The notes below the pieces were generated by a model. That model saw only the letters and a list, made by a program, of their open reading frames with translations, searched no databases and was not told the origin of the DNA. Both the position numbers and the translations under genes were made by a program. 64,000 bases of DNA from Xenopus tropicalis (Eukaryota; Chordata; Amphibia; Anura; Pipidae). This document shows positions 12,386-23,046 of the stretch, piece by piece (the first letter of the stretch is position 1; the number at the start of each line of letters is the position of its first letter). The stretch lies in assembly GCF_000004195.4 (NCBI RefSeq), contig NC_030683.2:76996910-77060909 (forward strand), read 5' to 3'.

Positions 12386-12533
12386 CTCCTGCTTGTACCT
12401 AGTCACACCCAATGTATGGGTCAGGAAATTTGTGAACGCTTTCAGGAGTGGGGAATTCAATGAATGCCGATTGTACAATCAAGCTTCCTTCATTTTCAGT
12501 CTTGTTTCGGAAGTCCACTTCATATTCGCAGCC
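12386..12533 (-). pseudogene. Copy A exon with premature stop (start of recombinase-like region)
   Basis: Aligned with copy D exon 2, the frame reads MKEA-stop-LYNRHSLNSPLLKAFTNFL against MEEAGLHKKHSADSQLLQGF, so a TGA replaces the Gly codon. The donor AAG CAG GAG|GTGAGT is intact. A different frame is open through the exon but has no similarity to the siblings. Confidence 0.6.
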
Positions 12534-12599
12534 CTGTATTATTTTCAAAAGAGTGCACATAAATATACAAGAATCAGTGCCAGCTATCTAAAATAAAAA

Positions 12600-13048
12600 G
12601 AAAATATTCATCTAAATGCATTGTCTCCTCAAGTTTGGATCTAGATCTCTCTCTTCTAGCAGTTTCAAATAAGTTACCTGCAACATGTTTCTAGTTCTAG
12701 CCAGATGGGCTCGCCTGTCAATATCAGCAATATTCAGTTATTAGCTAAACTTAATTTGGAGACTGAGGGTCCGCTGTAAAGCAGGAGCCTGGTCTGCATA
12801 ACTAAATGTTAGGGGATGATGGATGTTTTTAAATTGGGGGGTGGGGCGGATCTATAAAAAAAAAGTGTATGGTTGAATACAGGCGTGGACTGTGATTAAA
12901 AACAGGCCTGGGCATTTCAAGTGCACAGAATCTCAAATGGACACCACCGGCCTACAGTAATATTTGTTAGACTGGAGCAGCCCCCCTTCTCACTACCACT
13001 TGCTAGTCACAGAACATGTAAATTAGCATAAAATACAAGTAAATATAT
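12600..13048. other. Intron of copy A, no further feature
   Basis: A short G-rich run (ggggggtggggcgga) at about 12836 and otherwise plain sequence. No exon with family similarity is visible. Confidence 0.4.
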
Positions 13049-13051
13049 TAC

Positions 13052-13680
13052 CTCTGCAAGCTAGGATCTTCCTCTGGGTTGTCAACAATGTCCATGTCTT
13101 CTTGCTCTATGTTATCCATGTGTTCTGCTGCTCCTCGCTCCTCTTCTAAACAAATGGATGTTTCTGGTGCAACTGGAACAGCATGGGAAAGGTCTGTTTG
13201 TGTTGAGATGTCTATGGCAGGTTGAAGCGACACCACTTCTGTAGTCACAAAGCTGTAAAATAATGAGAATATATACAACATATTAAACAGATCAAGACTT
13301 TGATGTGTAAAAGTTGTTAACCAGTTCAGTACTAAAAGAAAGAATCACCTTAGCATAGCAGATTGATCTGGCTCTGGGACTGAAGCAGCAGCAGTCGAGG
13401 GTGTTTCTACTGGTTTAATAGTTTCCCTGAAATAAATAGGATACAAGAAGGCTATTACAGCAGAAATGTTTCACATTGACAGAGTCCTTGGTACTGGCAA
13501 GATAGTATCCACAGGCGTAAAATAATTAATCACCTTAGCATGGTAGATTCATCCATAGGTTCACTTCTTAACAGACAGGGCAGTGGATAGATTGCTTCTG
13601 TTTCTGGAGCCAGTTCTATTGGATTTGGGGCTGAAAAAGCAGCAGAAGTCAATGGTGTTGCCGTTGGTTCACCAGTTTGC
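13052..13680 (-). CDS. Copy A acidic linker exons (three)
   Basis: Three minus-strand exons, 13680-13534, 13426-13349 and 13252-13052. The first two are related: both have a PxxTP...SAA-like core and end in MLR with the same AAG|GTGATT donor, so one arose from the other by exon duplication. The third is rich in Glu and Asp (EEERGAAEHM, NIEQEDMDIVD). A disordered acidic linker is the most that can be said. Confidence 0.55.
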
Positions 13681-13889
13681 CTGAAAAAAATGGGATAAAA
13701 GAATGCTATTACAGCACAAATGTTTTGCATTGACAACTGAGTTCTTGGTACTCTAAAGCTGGAATTATAGTATCCCCATATCAAGAGAGAAAGTGGCCCA
13801 CACAGGTTCACATAAGATCTAAATCAGTCAGGTCCTAAAAGACAGACAGAAAAACACAAGGTTAGGGGGGAAAATTAAGGCCTACATAC

Positions 13890-14147
13890 CAGGGTTTATT
13901 CACTACGAAAAAACCTTTACTCTCCAAAAAGGCAGAAAATTCAGCAGGGGAGGTGAGCCTCTCGATATCCTGGTAATCAAATATGGTAGCCTTCTCGGCA
14001 ATGTTCCACAAGCAACACTGGGCAGTCTGTGCAACTTTTTTGACCTCTTCCAATGAGCTAAATCTCATACATGTCTTCTGTAGATGAGATGTCAAGCATT
14101 TGTCCACTTTGAAGCAACAAGGACAAACCAGGGCAACCCAGTTTGGT
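13890..14147 (-). CDS. Copy A zinc-finger exon (exon 2)
   Basis: Minus-strand exon bounded by a polypyrimidine tract and AG at 14148-14149, and by a GTATGT donor at 13889. It encodes about 86 residues beginning PNWVALVCPCCF. Cysteines in CPCC followed by HLQKTC form a CxxC...H(x4)C zinc-binding pattern, as in N-terminal fingers of Crypton-derived genes. No stop interrupts it. The entering phase (two bases needed before the A) fits the possible first exon at 21193-21212. An L1 starts only 45 bp upstream. Confidence 0.6.
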
Positions 14148-14503
14148 CTAATAAAAAAAATAATTCTGTGTCAGATAGAAATACAAAATGAGGGGGGCGT
14201 GGCTAGCTGCCAGACAGGATGGAAGCAGACTAAAGAGGCTCCGCATAGACCCGCCAGAAAACTGCAGTAAAATCAGCTCCAAAATCTGGGGAAACACAGT
14301 AAAAGCAAGGAGCACACCGGAGAGGAAGGGAAGACACCTAAAACATCTGAAAGCCAACGCTTACTCAAACAATTCTTCGCTCCGACGGATCCGGACCGAG
14401 AGCAACAGGCTTCCAAAATGGCGCCGAGACGGCCGCGCAGCCCTGTAGAGGAATCAGTGAATCGGTAAGCTCCGATTGCATTACCCTCGCATATTTAAAA
14501 ACT

Positions 14504-15319
14504 TTGCCAACTAAAACAGACTTCTCTGATATGGTCACACAAATAAAAACTACTCTGCATACCAGAGTCTCAGAGATAGAGACCAGGAATGGTGCAGTAG
14601 AAAATACAGTAGAAGCACTAATAGCTGCTACGTTATCACAAGATAAAGCCATTTACACGCTACAAAGACATCTAGATGATCTGGACAATAGGGGCAGAAG
14701 GTGCAATGTAAGAATACGGGGGCTACCTGAACAACCAGAAGGGGGAAACTTACAAAATACTGTTATCCAACTATTTAACCAAATTTTGGAAAGAGAACCC
14801 ACAAGTCAGATCAATATAGAGAGGGTACACAGGGCACTAAGGCCGTGCGGCCTACCAACGGATAAACCAAGGGACATAATATGCTGCCTATCCCATTTCC
14901 CAGTAAAAGAGGAATTAATACAAAAAGCAAGGAAAATAAAGCCATTAATATATATGAATGTGGAGATCTTACTATTACAAGACTTGTCGTGGTATACGCT
15001 GCAACAAAGGAAACTAATAAAACCTTTAACAAGTATTTTACAGGAAAAAGGGACAATGTTCAGATGGGGATTCCCCTTCAGCATTCAAGTAAACAAAGAT
15101 GGAAAACAAATTACCCTTAACTCACCAGAAGACATAGCACCATTCTGCAGAGGTTGCGGCATCGAGGAACCGGACCTGACGGAATGGATGAGATTCTCAC
15201 AGTCACCTCAGATCCCACCGCTCCCAGGAAAAGAGGATTGGATCGAGGTATCAACACCTAAAAGCAAAAGGAGGAACAAACAAACCCCAGATAAGAGAAA
15301 TCTAACAGAGGACATATAA
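14504..15319 (+). CDS. L1-1 ORF1 protein (nucleic-acid-binding chaperone)
   Basis: 271 residues, intact. Residues about 1-65 are helical and heptad-like (SEIETRNGAVENTVEAL), a coiled coil for trimer formation. From about residue 66 the RRM begins with CNVRIRGLPEQPEG, and the C-terminal domain includes FRWGFPFSIQV. The tail is basic (KSKRRNKQTPDKR). L1 ORF1 proteins coat LINE RNA in the cytoplasmic RNP and assist target-primed reverse transcription. The paralogue in L1-3 has RRNNIRVRGIPE and FRWGFPFSL at the same places. The upstream start could be slightly earlier because the frame is open near 14480. Confidence 0.85.
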   Translation: MPTKTDFSDMVTQIKTTLHTRVSEIETRNGAVENTVEALIAATLSQDKAIYTLQRHLDDLDNRGRRCNVRIRGLPEQPEGGNLQNTVIQLFNQILEREPTSQINIERVHRALRPCGLPTDKPRDIICCLSHFPVKEELIQKARKIKPLIYMNVEILLLQDLSWYTLQQRKLIKPLTSILQEKGTMFRWGFPFSIQVNKDGKQITLNSPEDIAPFCRGCGIEEPDLTEWMRFSQSPQIPPLPGKEDWIEVSTPKSKRRNKQTPDKRNLTEDI

Positions 15320-15724
15320 AATAAAAACAACTCATCTAACACCTGGAACTCTGTAGATAAGTATACACATATGGCTGATATAATTACTTATGTGACTAAT
15401 AAGAAATACATGGCGAAAGGGTCGATACAAAGCGGAGAACTTTTGTGACTGTTTCCACCTAGACACAACACCCCCCCAGGGGTACTAGCAGATAATCTGC
15501 TATTAAGTCTGAACACTCAGACAAACATAACCCCATTGATAATGGACTCATAAAACAACAGTCAAGAGATATGCTTCAAAAGAAGCAAAAAGTTACTAAT
15601 GGTTTAAATGGTTATTATAATGTTGCAAAGTTTTTTGATATCAGTAGATTGTATAATGTGAATAGAAGTGCTAAACAAAGGGATATTAAGTGTATGGTAC
15701 AAAACCTTTTACTTACCTGATTCT

Positions 15725-16639
15725 ATGATGCACAACTTAAATGTGATATCCTTAAATGTAAACGGGATCAATATACCTGAAAAAAGAAGTAAAATAATAA
15801 GAGATATGTATAAAAATAAAGGAGATATACTATTATTACAAGAGACACATATTAAGGGTACAGAGACACCACTTAAGAAATTCACAAATTATAGTAAATG
15901 GTATACAAGTAACCACCCCACAAAGAAAGTTAAAGGGGTAGCGATTGGTATATATAAACATGTTGACTTTCAAGAACAAGAAATACTAAAAGATGAGGAG
16001 GGGAGATATATTGTGGTGAAAGGATTGCTTTACCATACAAAATGTACAATAGGTTCTATATATTTACCAAATAAACAACAAGCATCTAGTCTAAGGAAAT
16101 TCATGCAAAAACTTAAAGATTTAGGTCTTGTAATTTTAGGCGGAGACTTAAACATGACCCTATACCCAACCCTAGATACATCTAATGGCAAATCTTCTTT
16201 ACCTTTTTCAGCACTCAATATGGCAAATAGAGAACTATGACAAAACTGCATGATAGACACATGGAGGTACTATAACGGTAAAGATAAAGACTTTACCCAC
16301 TACTCGCATGCTAAACAGGTATATACTAGGATAGATTACATATTCTTGTCACAATATCATAATGCCAAAATCCAAATTATTTTATGGTCAGACCATGCAG
16401 CAGTCCAGATCCAATTGGCAATCCCGAACAGAGTGAGATCAAATTGGCAATGGAAACTGAATAGCAGCTTACTAGAGGACAACAATTGCTTAACTGAACT
16501 AAAGAAGGTATTGACAGAGTATAAAGAAAATATCAAAGGGGATACCTCCACAAATTTAGAAAAATGGCAAGCCTTTAAGGCTCTCGCCCGAGGAATCTTA
16601 ATTAAACATGGCTCAAGATTGAAAAAAACTTTTAGATGA
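15725..16639 (+). pseudogene. L1-1 ORF2 endonuclease region
   Basis: APE-type endonuclease motifs occur in order: LNVNGIN at the N terminus, LLLQETHI (catalytic Glu), GGDLNM, then, after a frame change at about 16238, RIDYIF and SDHAAV (catalytic Asp-His). This domain nicks genomic DNA to start reverse transcription. The frame shift near 16238 and a stop at 16639 make ORF2 inactive. Start chosen at the ATG pair before HNLNVISLN. Confidence 0.85.
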
Positions 16640-16753
16640 AATACACAAACTAGAATCCAAACGTAAACAGACCCAACAAGAAAACGACCTAAAAAACCTA
16701 ACAAAATTGAGGCTAGAACTTCATATTTTGAGCAAGGCAATAAAACAGGCAGA

Positions 16754-17424
16754 ATGCTAGCAAAAGCGCTCAAAAACAGACAAAATAACTTAAATATACA
16801 CAAAATTAAAGATTCTTCAGGCAAGACCCAGGTATTACCACATAAAATTGCAACAGTATTCAAAGAGTATTATGAGAAATTATACAATATAGACAAACGC
16901 CAAAGAGAAAATACTAGATTACAAATTAGGGAAAAAAATAAAAACTTATTTAACAAACAAACTACCGGAAATACCACAAAAAGAATTAGATAACCTGGAA
17001 ACCCCCATAACAGAAAGCGAAATTAAGGAAACTGTTAAATTCTTGAAACTCAATAAAGCACCGGGCCCAGATGGATATACCGCAAAATTTTATAAAGAAT
17101 TCCAAGATATAATAACACCCATCCTATTACCCTTATTTAATAATTTATCAACCAAGGAGCCTTTGAATAGGGAATTCTTGCTGGCATATATAACAATCAT
17201 CCCCAAACCAGGGAAAGACCCAGTGAATTGCGGTAATTATAGACCAATATCCCTACTGAATTTAGATCTGAAAATACTATCAAAAATTTTAGCCCAAAGA
17301 CTAAAACCATTACTGCCAAAATGTATACATAGGGATCAAGTAGGGTTTGTGATGGGAAGGGAAGCCAAGGAAAATACGACCAAGGTAATAAACTGGACAA
17401 TGTGGTGTGCCAAAACAAACAAAC
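16754..17424 (+). pseudogene. L1-1 ORF2 linker and start of reverse transcriptase
   Basis: The stretch 17043-17424 carries NKAPGPDGYTAKFYKEF and PKPGKDPVNCGNYRPISLLN, the finger motifs of L1-class reverse transcriptase, then VGFVMGREAKENTT. It is cut before the catalytic FADD box by the LTR at 17425. A frame change near 16990 separates it from the linker. Confidence 0.85.
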
Positions 17425-18136
17425 TGTCACGGTCGGCACCCTAAACCAGAACAGATGCCAAGTTCCCTTGTCTCGGCTCGGCTTCACCAGTATTGTGACC
17501 GCCTTTGGCTTCGGGAGGAGCCCTCAGCTACTCAGATGCCACCTGGACTTAACGAGGGGGACAAGGCAGGAGTTCTGGCAAGCAAAGGGGCACGACTGTA
17601 GATAAAGTCAGTTAGGCCAAAGATCACGGTACAAAATAGGGTTAAACAAGATCGTCGTCAGGCAGGCTAGGTCGGGGCGGGCAGTAATCGAGGATAGTCA
17701 AACAGGCAAGGGTCAAACCGGATAATCAATACAGCAGGATGAGACGAAATCGTAGTCGAAGTACAAGCCGAGGTCAGATATGGATAATCAGAATAGTCAG
17801 GAGCAAGCCGGGTCAAAAACACAGGAAGGCAACAAGCAGGATACAGGAACGAAATACACAAGGCTCAGAAAGGCACCAGGAATGAATCCTATCACGGGCA
17901 ATGAGTAACAAAAGAAAGGCCCTTTAAATATTTCAAATTTGGCGCCATTGCGCGCTGACGTCATGCGCCATGCGTCATGACATCATTCGTCAGCGCGCCT
18001 GCGCCTTTAAATATGCGGAAGTGCGCGCGCACACTATGAAGGAGCAGGCACAGAGGCAGAACAGCGCGGCGGGCGTCCCCGCCGATGGCAGCGCGGCAGG
18101 CGTCCCCGCCGCGCTGGTAAGTGCCTTTTCTTTACA
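17425..18136 (-). repeat. LTR of a chromodomain Ty3/gypsy element
   Basis: On the minus strand it begins TGTAAAGAAAAGGC at 18136 and ends ACCGTGACA at 17425 (TG...CA), 712 bp. A purine-rich tract TAGAGAGGGGGG lies just upstream at about 18140, the expected polypurine tract, so this is the 3' LTR. It is GC-rich and contains direct repeats (ggcgggcgtccccgcc at about 18068, repeated at 18098). Confidence 0.8.
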
Positions 18137-19660
18137 TTACCCCCCTCTCTAGGGGGGGCCACTGGACCCCCAGGTTTCCCAGGAAACCTTGAATGGAACT
18201 GCTTCCTGAGGCGATCAGCCTTGATGTCATCAACTGAGACCCAAGAGTTCTCCTCAGGACCGAAGCCTCTCCACCTAGTAAGATATTGAAGTTTACCTCT
18301 CACAAGGCGGGAGTCGAGGAACTCTTGGATCTCATACTCAGGCTGACCTTCAATCAACACCGGGGGAGGAACAGACTGATGGCGAGTGTTAGCAGCAGGT
18401 TTAAGGAGAGAAACATGAAAAGTATTAGAAATTCTGAAATTAGGAGGTAACTGAAGACGGACAGAAGATGGGTTAACTATTGCAATGATGGGATATGGAC
18501 CAATAAACCTGGGACCCAGTTTGGGAGAGGGAACCTTTAACTTAATATTCTTGGTTGATAACCACACTAAATCCCCCACCTTGTACTGGGGAGCCTCCCT
18601 ACGGGATTTGTCAGCAGCTTTTTTCTGGGCTAGGGAAGCTGCAGATAGTGAATCATGAACTAGCGACCAGATTTCAGAAAATCTTAAGACAGAGGAATTG
18701 GCAGAGGGTACAGGGGAAATAGAGCCAGAAAAAGAAAATGCTTTGGGGTGTAACCCATAAACGACAAAGAAAGGAGACCTCCCTGAGGAGGAATGGGTAG
18801 CATTATTGTACGCAAATTCTGCCCAGGGAAGCAGTTCAGACCATGTGGACTGGTTATCGGATACATAGCACCTGAGATACTGTTCAAGGGACTGGTTCAC
18901 CCTTTCGGTTTGACCGTTAGTTTGGGGGTGATAGGCAGAGGAAAAAGATAATTCCGTCCCAACCAAAGAACAGAAAGCACGCCAAAATTTAGAAACAAAT
19001 TGAACCCCCCTGTCAGAATCAGGAAATCCATGAAACTTGAAAATATGCACAATAAATAAATCAGCCAGGGTCTTAGCAGAAGGGAGATGTGGAAGAGGAA
19101 TAAAATGAGCCATTTTACTGAACCTATCGACCACCACCCAAATCACTGTCTTACCCTGAGAAGAGGGCAACTCTACAACAAAATCCATGGAAATGTGAGA
19201 CCATGGTTTCTCTGGGATGGGTAAGGGGTTTAATAGACCTTGGGACAGATGATGAGATGACTTAGGCCTTTGGCAGACTGAACAGGAACTGACAAAAGTT
19301 TTAACATCCTGTTTGAAGGAGGGCCACCAAACATGTCGGGACAATAAACAAATGGTTTTTGCAATACCTGGATGACCCGCCACCTTAGAATCATGAACCT
19401 CTCTTAATACTTGCTCCCTAAGCACCTCAGGAACAAACCATTTACCAGATGGGGTTTCAGCAGGAGCAGAAGACTGTAAAGGGGACAATAAGGAAGAGAG
19501 GTCAGACCTCAAGGTTGCAACAATTATTTCCCTGGGAATGATAGGAGTGCACTCACTAGAGTCGGAGGAAACTGAGTCGAAACTCCTAGAGAGTGCATCC
19601 GCGTTGGTATTCTTTGAACCGGGCTTAAAAGTTAAAGAAAAATTGAACCTTGAAAAGCCT
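18034..19660 (-). pseudogene. Chromovirus pol C-terminal part: RNase H end, integrase, chromodomain
   Basis: One open frame of over 500 residues on the minus strand. It starts in the RNase H tail (FKPGSKNTNADALSR), then the integrase HHCC region (H near HDSKVAGHPG; CSVCQ), then the catalytic core with Asp in SMDFVVELP, Asp in SDRGVQF and Glu in NGQTERVNQSLE. The C-terminal GPF-type region is followed by a chromodomain (YEIQEFLDSR, LVRGKLQYLTRWRG, ENSWV), which in chromoviruses directs integration to particular chromatin. Just before SDRG about three residues usual for the family are missing. Gag, protease and reverse transcriptase are absent, and the frame begins at a junction near 19660. The last residues read through the polypurine tract into the LTR. 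Confidence 0.88.
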
Positions 19661-20130
19661 CTGTGCTTCAGTGGCTGCGACAACAAAAAAACAAATATTT
19701 TCAACATTTATCTAACATATATTTGTCCAAGCTTTTACATTCCCTATCTGATCCCCCATGTCCCTCTATGAGGGGGTGGCCATATTTGTGCAGTAGATGT
19801 CTGTTAGCATTAGAAGCTGTAACTGACAGGCTGAGAAGGGACAGTCAGGCTGGCGTTGGAGTTTTCCAATGTGCAGCTATCGAAATTCGAGTCGCTGTTA
19901 AAACATGGTTGATCAGTGCTTGGTACGCTATCTTAGTATATTTTAAAGGTTCTGCCTGCGGTATGGTTGTGATACCATGTATCTAACATATTTTTTCTGT
20001 CCTCTGTGCTTCAGTGCCTGCGACAAAAAAACGATTATTTTCAGCATTTATATGCCATATTTTTTCTGGCCTCTGTGCTTCAGTGGCTGCGACTAAAAAA
20101 ACATAATTTTTCAGGAATGTACACATGCCT
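19661..20130. repeat. 66-bp tandem repeat interrupted by a MITE-like block
   Basis: The unit cctctgtgcttcagtggctg followed by cgacaaaaaaac occurs at 19662, 20003 and 20070. Between the first and second copies, 19726-19980 is a block related to the TTAA MITE at 11955 (shared ctctatgagggggtggcc and gctgtaactgacaggctg). Confidence 0.7.
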
Positions 20131-20619
20131 GATTTTTCAGGGTTCTGCAACAGCGGCAAAATTGTATCTTTTATGGTCACCGCAGGTGATCAATAAAGTA
20201 GTCCAAAACTGGGCCCGCACTGCAGAATCAGTGTTTTTTGGTTCACTTCACTGACATTGAATTGCCTCTGCCTGACCGTGCACGTGCGCACAAGCACGGT
20301 GACTGCTAAACACACCACTACAGAAATATTCCCACCGACAGGACGAACATCCTGGAGGTGACAAGCAACTAGTAAAAACTATTATTCGCTCACTTGATGG
20401 TATCATTAAAGCTTTTTGCGTTTTTTTCGTTGCAGTAAACGCGGCGTTTTGTCTTTGCGTGTGAACCGGCCCTAACCTTTACACGACTTGATTGGCATGT
20501 AGACGCCGGATGTTTTAAAGCAGTTTATTACACAAGTTTAGGAATGTAGTGTGATTTGTGCCCTTTACAGCACAAAACGCAACGCTGTGTCAAAAACGTA
20601 TTTTTCAGAGACATTTTTG
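20131..20619. other. Undefined interspersed sequence
   Basis: It includes a short hairpin gaccgtgcacgtgcgc...gcacggtgac at about 20275. It could be the left part of the hAT-like element ending at 20794. No frame. Confidence 0.35.
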
Positions 20620-20794
20620 CCCTTGATCCCCCTCCAGCATGCCACTGTCCAGGTCGTGGCACCCTTTAAACAACTTTAGAATCAGTTTTCTGGCCAGAAA
20701 TGGCTTTTCTAGGTTTTAAAGTTCGCCTTCCCATTGAAGTCTATGGGGTTCGCAAAGTTCGCGAACTTTTTTTGCGAGGTTCGCTACATCTCTA
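20620..20794 (-). mobile_element. hAT-like element end, same family as 37850-38615
   Basis: It ends GTTCGCTACATCTCTA, the same terminus as the element at 37850-38615. Internal blocks shared in inverse orientation include ccactgtccaggtcgtggca and cccattgaagtctatggg. The left limit is not resolved. Confidence 0.7.
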
Positions 20795-21192
20795 CCAATA
20801 GGTAGTCAGGAGAAAGAAAGGGGATGCTCTGACTACTTGTTGGCAAGACCAGTAACAAAAAAATGGTCACAATATGGCAAGCAGACAGCGCTGACAAAGT
20901 TCTGCAGGCCCAATCAAACCTAAAACTGAATGAACTGAATTGATCAACTACTGTACATAGGCCCACTGATGGGGGGTTTGAACAACAAATATATATGTTT
21001 CTTGCATAACTCATGTTCTCCACACCCAGTCAAATTTAAAACAAAAGTGGTACACACATAATTAACAGAACTACTGTACATAAGTCTAACTAGCCATTTC
21101 TTATATCCCCACACAACACAGGTAATTGTAAACCTCCCATACATACAGCAAATTCTGTGTAAAGAAAAGTACAAAAAGATAGGCATACTTAC
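20795..21192. other. No recognisable feature
   Basis: Plain AT-rich sequence, with a partly repeated phrase (ctactgtacata at about 20947 and 21070). If the exon at 21193-21212 is real, this is its intron. Confidence 0.4.
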
Positions 21193-21212
21193 TTACGACC
21201 TGAAGGTTCCAT
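21193..21212 (-). CDS. Possible first coding exon of copy A (MEPSGRK)
   Basis: On the minus strand, ATG GAA CCT TCA GGT CGT AA is followed directly by a strong GTAAGTATG donor. Its two leftover bases match the phase required by the zinc-finger exon at 14147, where the joint codon would be AAA (Lys). The exon is 7 kb upstream of exon 2; the distance is explained by the L1 and chromovirus insertions. The signal is short, and a chance phase match has about a one in three probability, so this is a hypothesis. Confidence 0.35.
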
Positions 21213-21280
21213 TTTGATGAAAAAAAATCTTTGGGTAACAAACAAAACAAAAACTCTAAAGATTAAAACTAAGATATTTA

Positions 21281-21316
<36 letters not shown>

Positions 21317-21600
21317 AAAAAAACAGAACACAAACTATGAAATAAAAGCAAAACCAATGCAAGGAATGAGCACTGAAAAAAAACTAAGTCTGTCTCCAAG
21401 AGCAGTCTCTCAGCAACTAAACTGTTTGGGGAGTTTACACAATTTGAGGAATGGGATCCACCCCTCATTGTTCACTGGGAATAATCCCATTGGCTGTGTA
21501 CATTTGAATTTGTCCCACACAAGTAAACTGCCAATCACGCTGCAGCATATGGGGGTTAATTGCAACAATATAAATTAGGAAAGGAAATCACATTTTATAT
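21213..21600. other. Noncoding, with (TA)n at 21283-21314
   Basis: The TA tract is flanked by tttaaaaa on both sides. The segment 21420-21560 could be promoter-proximal for the possible exon at 21193, but I see no TATA box or CpG cluster placed to support that. Confidence 0.4.
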
Positions 21601-21764
21601 TTCACTGATAGACCCTGAACCAATATACAAATAACAGCAAAAGATTCAGTGAAAAATAAAACCACATTTTAATGGCTCAGAGATTTTTTCAAAACATGAT
21701 ACAAAACAAATTCAAATGTATACTATACCACACAGTGACAGGGTACATCCTAGTGCCTCTCCTA

Positions 21765-21795
21765 ACACGTTTTGCACAAAGTGCTTCATCAGAGG
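21765..21795 (-). ncRNA. Hammerhead-ribozyme-like core in PLE-1 terminal repeat
   Basis: The minus strand reads CTGATGA, a GCAC/GTGC stem, then AAAACG. CTGATGA fits the hammerhead core exactly; the second core box is AAAAC where GAAAC is expected. Penelope-like elements are known to carry hammerhead motifs in their terminal repeats. The one-base change suggests a decayed ribozyme. Confidence 0.45.
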
Positions 21796-22367
21796 AGGTA
21801 TTGTGTGCTTGTGTGCTGATGTCACTTCCCTTTTATACCAAACAGCATATCCCATATACAGTGTGCAGGGTTAATGCTATACCTTATAGTGAGCATATAT
21901 TACAATAATTCTTAAGATATACACATTTCAGGGTTTAAAATTACCCTGTATTCAGCATAAGTCATAACAATTCTTAAAACATACATGTTCCAGGGTCTAA
22001 AATTGCCCTGTATTCAGCATAGATTATACAAAACCAAATAAAAAAAACTTTATATAACTTATCTATTTTAGAAAAAATCTTTTCAGTAAAAAACTAACTT
22101 TTTCAATTTTTCTAACCACTATAGTGGATATTATAGCCACTGTGTTAAAACATCACACACAATAAAATACATTAGTGTAGTTTAGTGCAAATAGTGCAAA
22201 GCAGTTAAAACAAAATAAAAACATTTACTTGTTTATTATCTTTTTCTTTCTATATTACTTCAGACCCTGACCAGTTACTCTTAAGTTGTTTCTTTAGACT
22301 CAGACCAGTTACCCTTAACTTATTAAATGCCATGGATTGTAACCCTTACTTCTCCTACATATATTAT

Positions 22368-23046
22368 TTATTTCCAAGGTGATACCAAAAACAGTTTTAA
22401 TTCAAATTTTGTGTTCATCCCCTTTGGTATTACGGTATTTAATGTAAAAATCCACTTAGATTCTAACCGCAACAATTTAGTGACCAAATTTCCTTCACTT
22501 CTTTCATCTATTTTATCAATGCCAAACATTTGAAAATGCATCTGTTTGCCTTCATGCGAGTATTTAAAATGTTTGTATAGGGGATTATCTTCATCTTTAT
22601 TTTTTAATCCTCGCAGATGTTTTGCTAGTCTTATTCTTAGCTGTCTTATAGTCCGTCCCACATATAGGGAACCACACTCGCATTGTAGGCAATAGATGAC
22701 ATACTGTGTTTGACATGATATATAAGTATCAATACTAAATTCTTTATCACTATTTTTACTAAAGAACATTTTTTTATTACCAGTATATTTACAGGCTTTG
22801 CAGCATTTACACAGAAAGAAACCTTTTATGTTGCCTAACCAACATGTCACTTTTTTGTCATTATTTCTCTTCAATTTATTTGGGGCTATAAATCCCGCTA
22901 TTGATTTCGCTTTTCTACTTACAACCCCTGGTTTCATATTTAACTTTTTTAACACTGGATCTGCCTGTAAAATATTCCAGTTTCTTTTTATGACCTTAGT
23001 AATTTGTTTATATTGAACCCCGTAATCTAGAATACATCTGATCTCT
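22368..23046 (-). CDS. PLE-1 GIY-YIG endonuclease region
   Basis: Runs from ITKVIKRNWNILQADPVL, typical of the PLE linker after the reverse transcriptase, through a Cys cluster (CKCCKACKYTG), to the GIY-YIG nuclease: YVIYCLQCECGSLYVGRT, with IRLAKHL and a C-terminal LESKWIFTLNT box. The nuclease cuts target DNA for PLE insertion. The frame is open to its stop. The family differs from PLE-2 and PLE-3 in sequence, so it is a separate PLE lineage. Confidence 0.87.

Larger units (their letters stand above)
8053..14147 (-). pseudogene. Copy A: zinc-finger / tyrosine-recombinase-like multi-exon gene, degraded
   Basis: Exons on the minus strand, deduced from AG/GT borders and from similarity to copies C and D: 14147-13890 (zinc finger), 13680-13534, 13426-13349 and 13252-13052 (acidic linkers), 12533-12386, 11676-11378 (core-binding-like helices), 11295-11115, 11036-10928, 10851-10725, 10608-10512, several small acidic exons between 10425 and 8780, 8525-8301 and 8191-8053. 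The order matches copy D exons 2 to 8, but copy A ends with a stop before any SET domain. Disabling changes seen against the siblings: TGA inside exon 12533-12386 after MKEA, TGA after LKHVR in 11676-11378, a stop or shift in 11036-10928, a frameshift near 10755 and another near 8440. The gene is therefore probably dead. The family resembles vertebrate genes captured from Crypton-type tyrosine recombinases; that identification is from memory of the family's look, not from a search. Confidence 0.7.
14192..17424 (+). mobile_element. L1/Tx1-like LINE, 5' part (L1-1)
   Basis: Begins GGGGGGCGTGGCTAGCTGCC, the same 5' terminus type as the complete L1 at 57887 on the minus strand. ORF1 is at 14504-15319 and ORF2 starts at 15725. 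The element is cut in the reverse transcriptase finger region at 17424, where the LTR of a chromodomain Ty3/gypsy element begins; the rest of ORF2 is not found on the other side. Confidence 0.88.

Noticed and set aside
14806..15084. Minus-strand frames opposite L1 ORF1
   Set aside because: Antisense shadows of the intact ORF1 on the plus strand.
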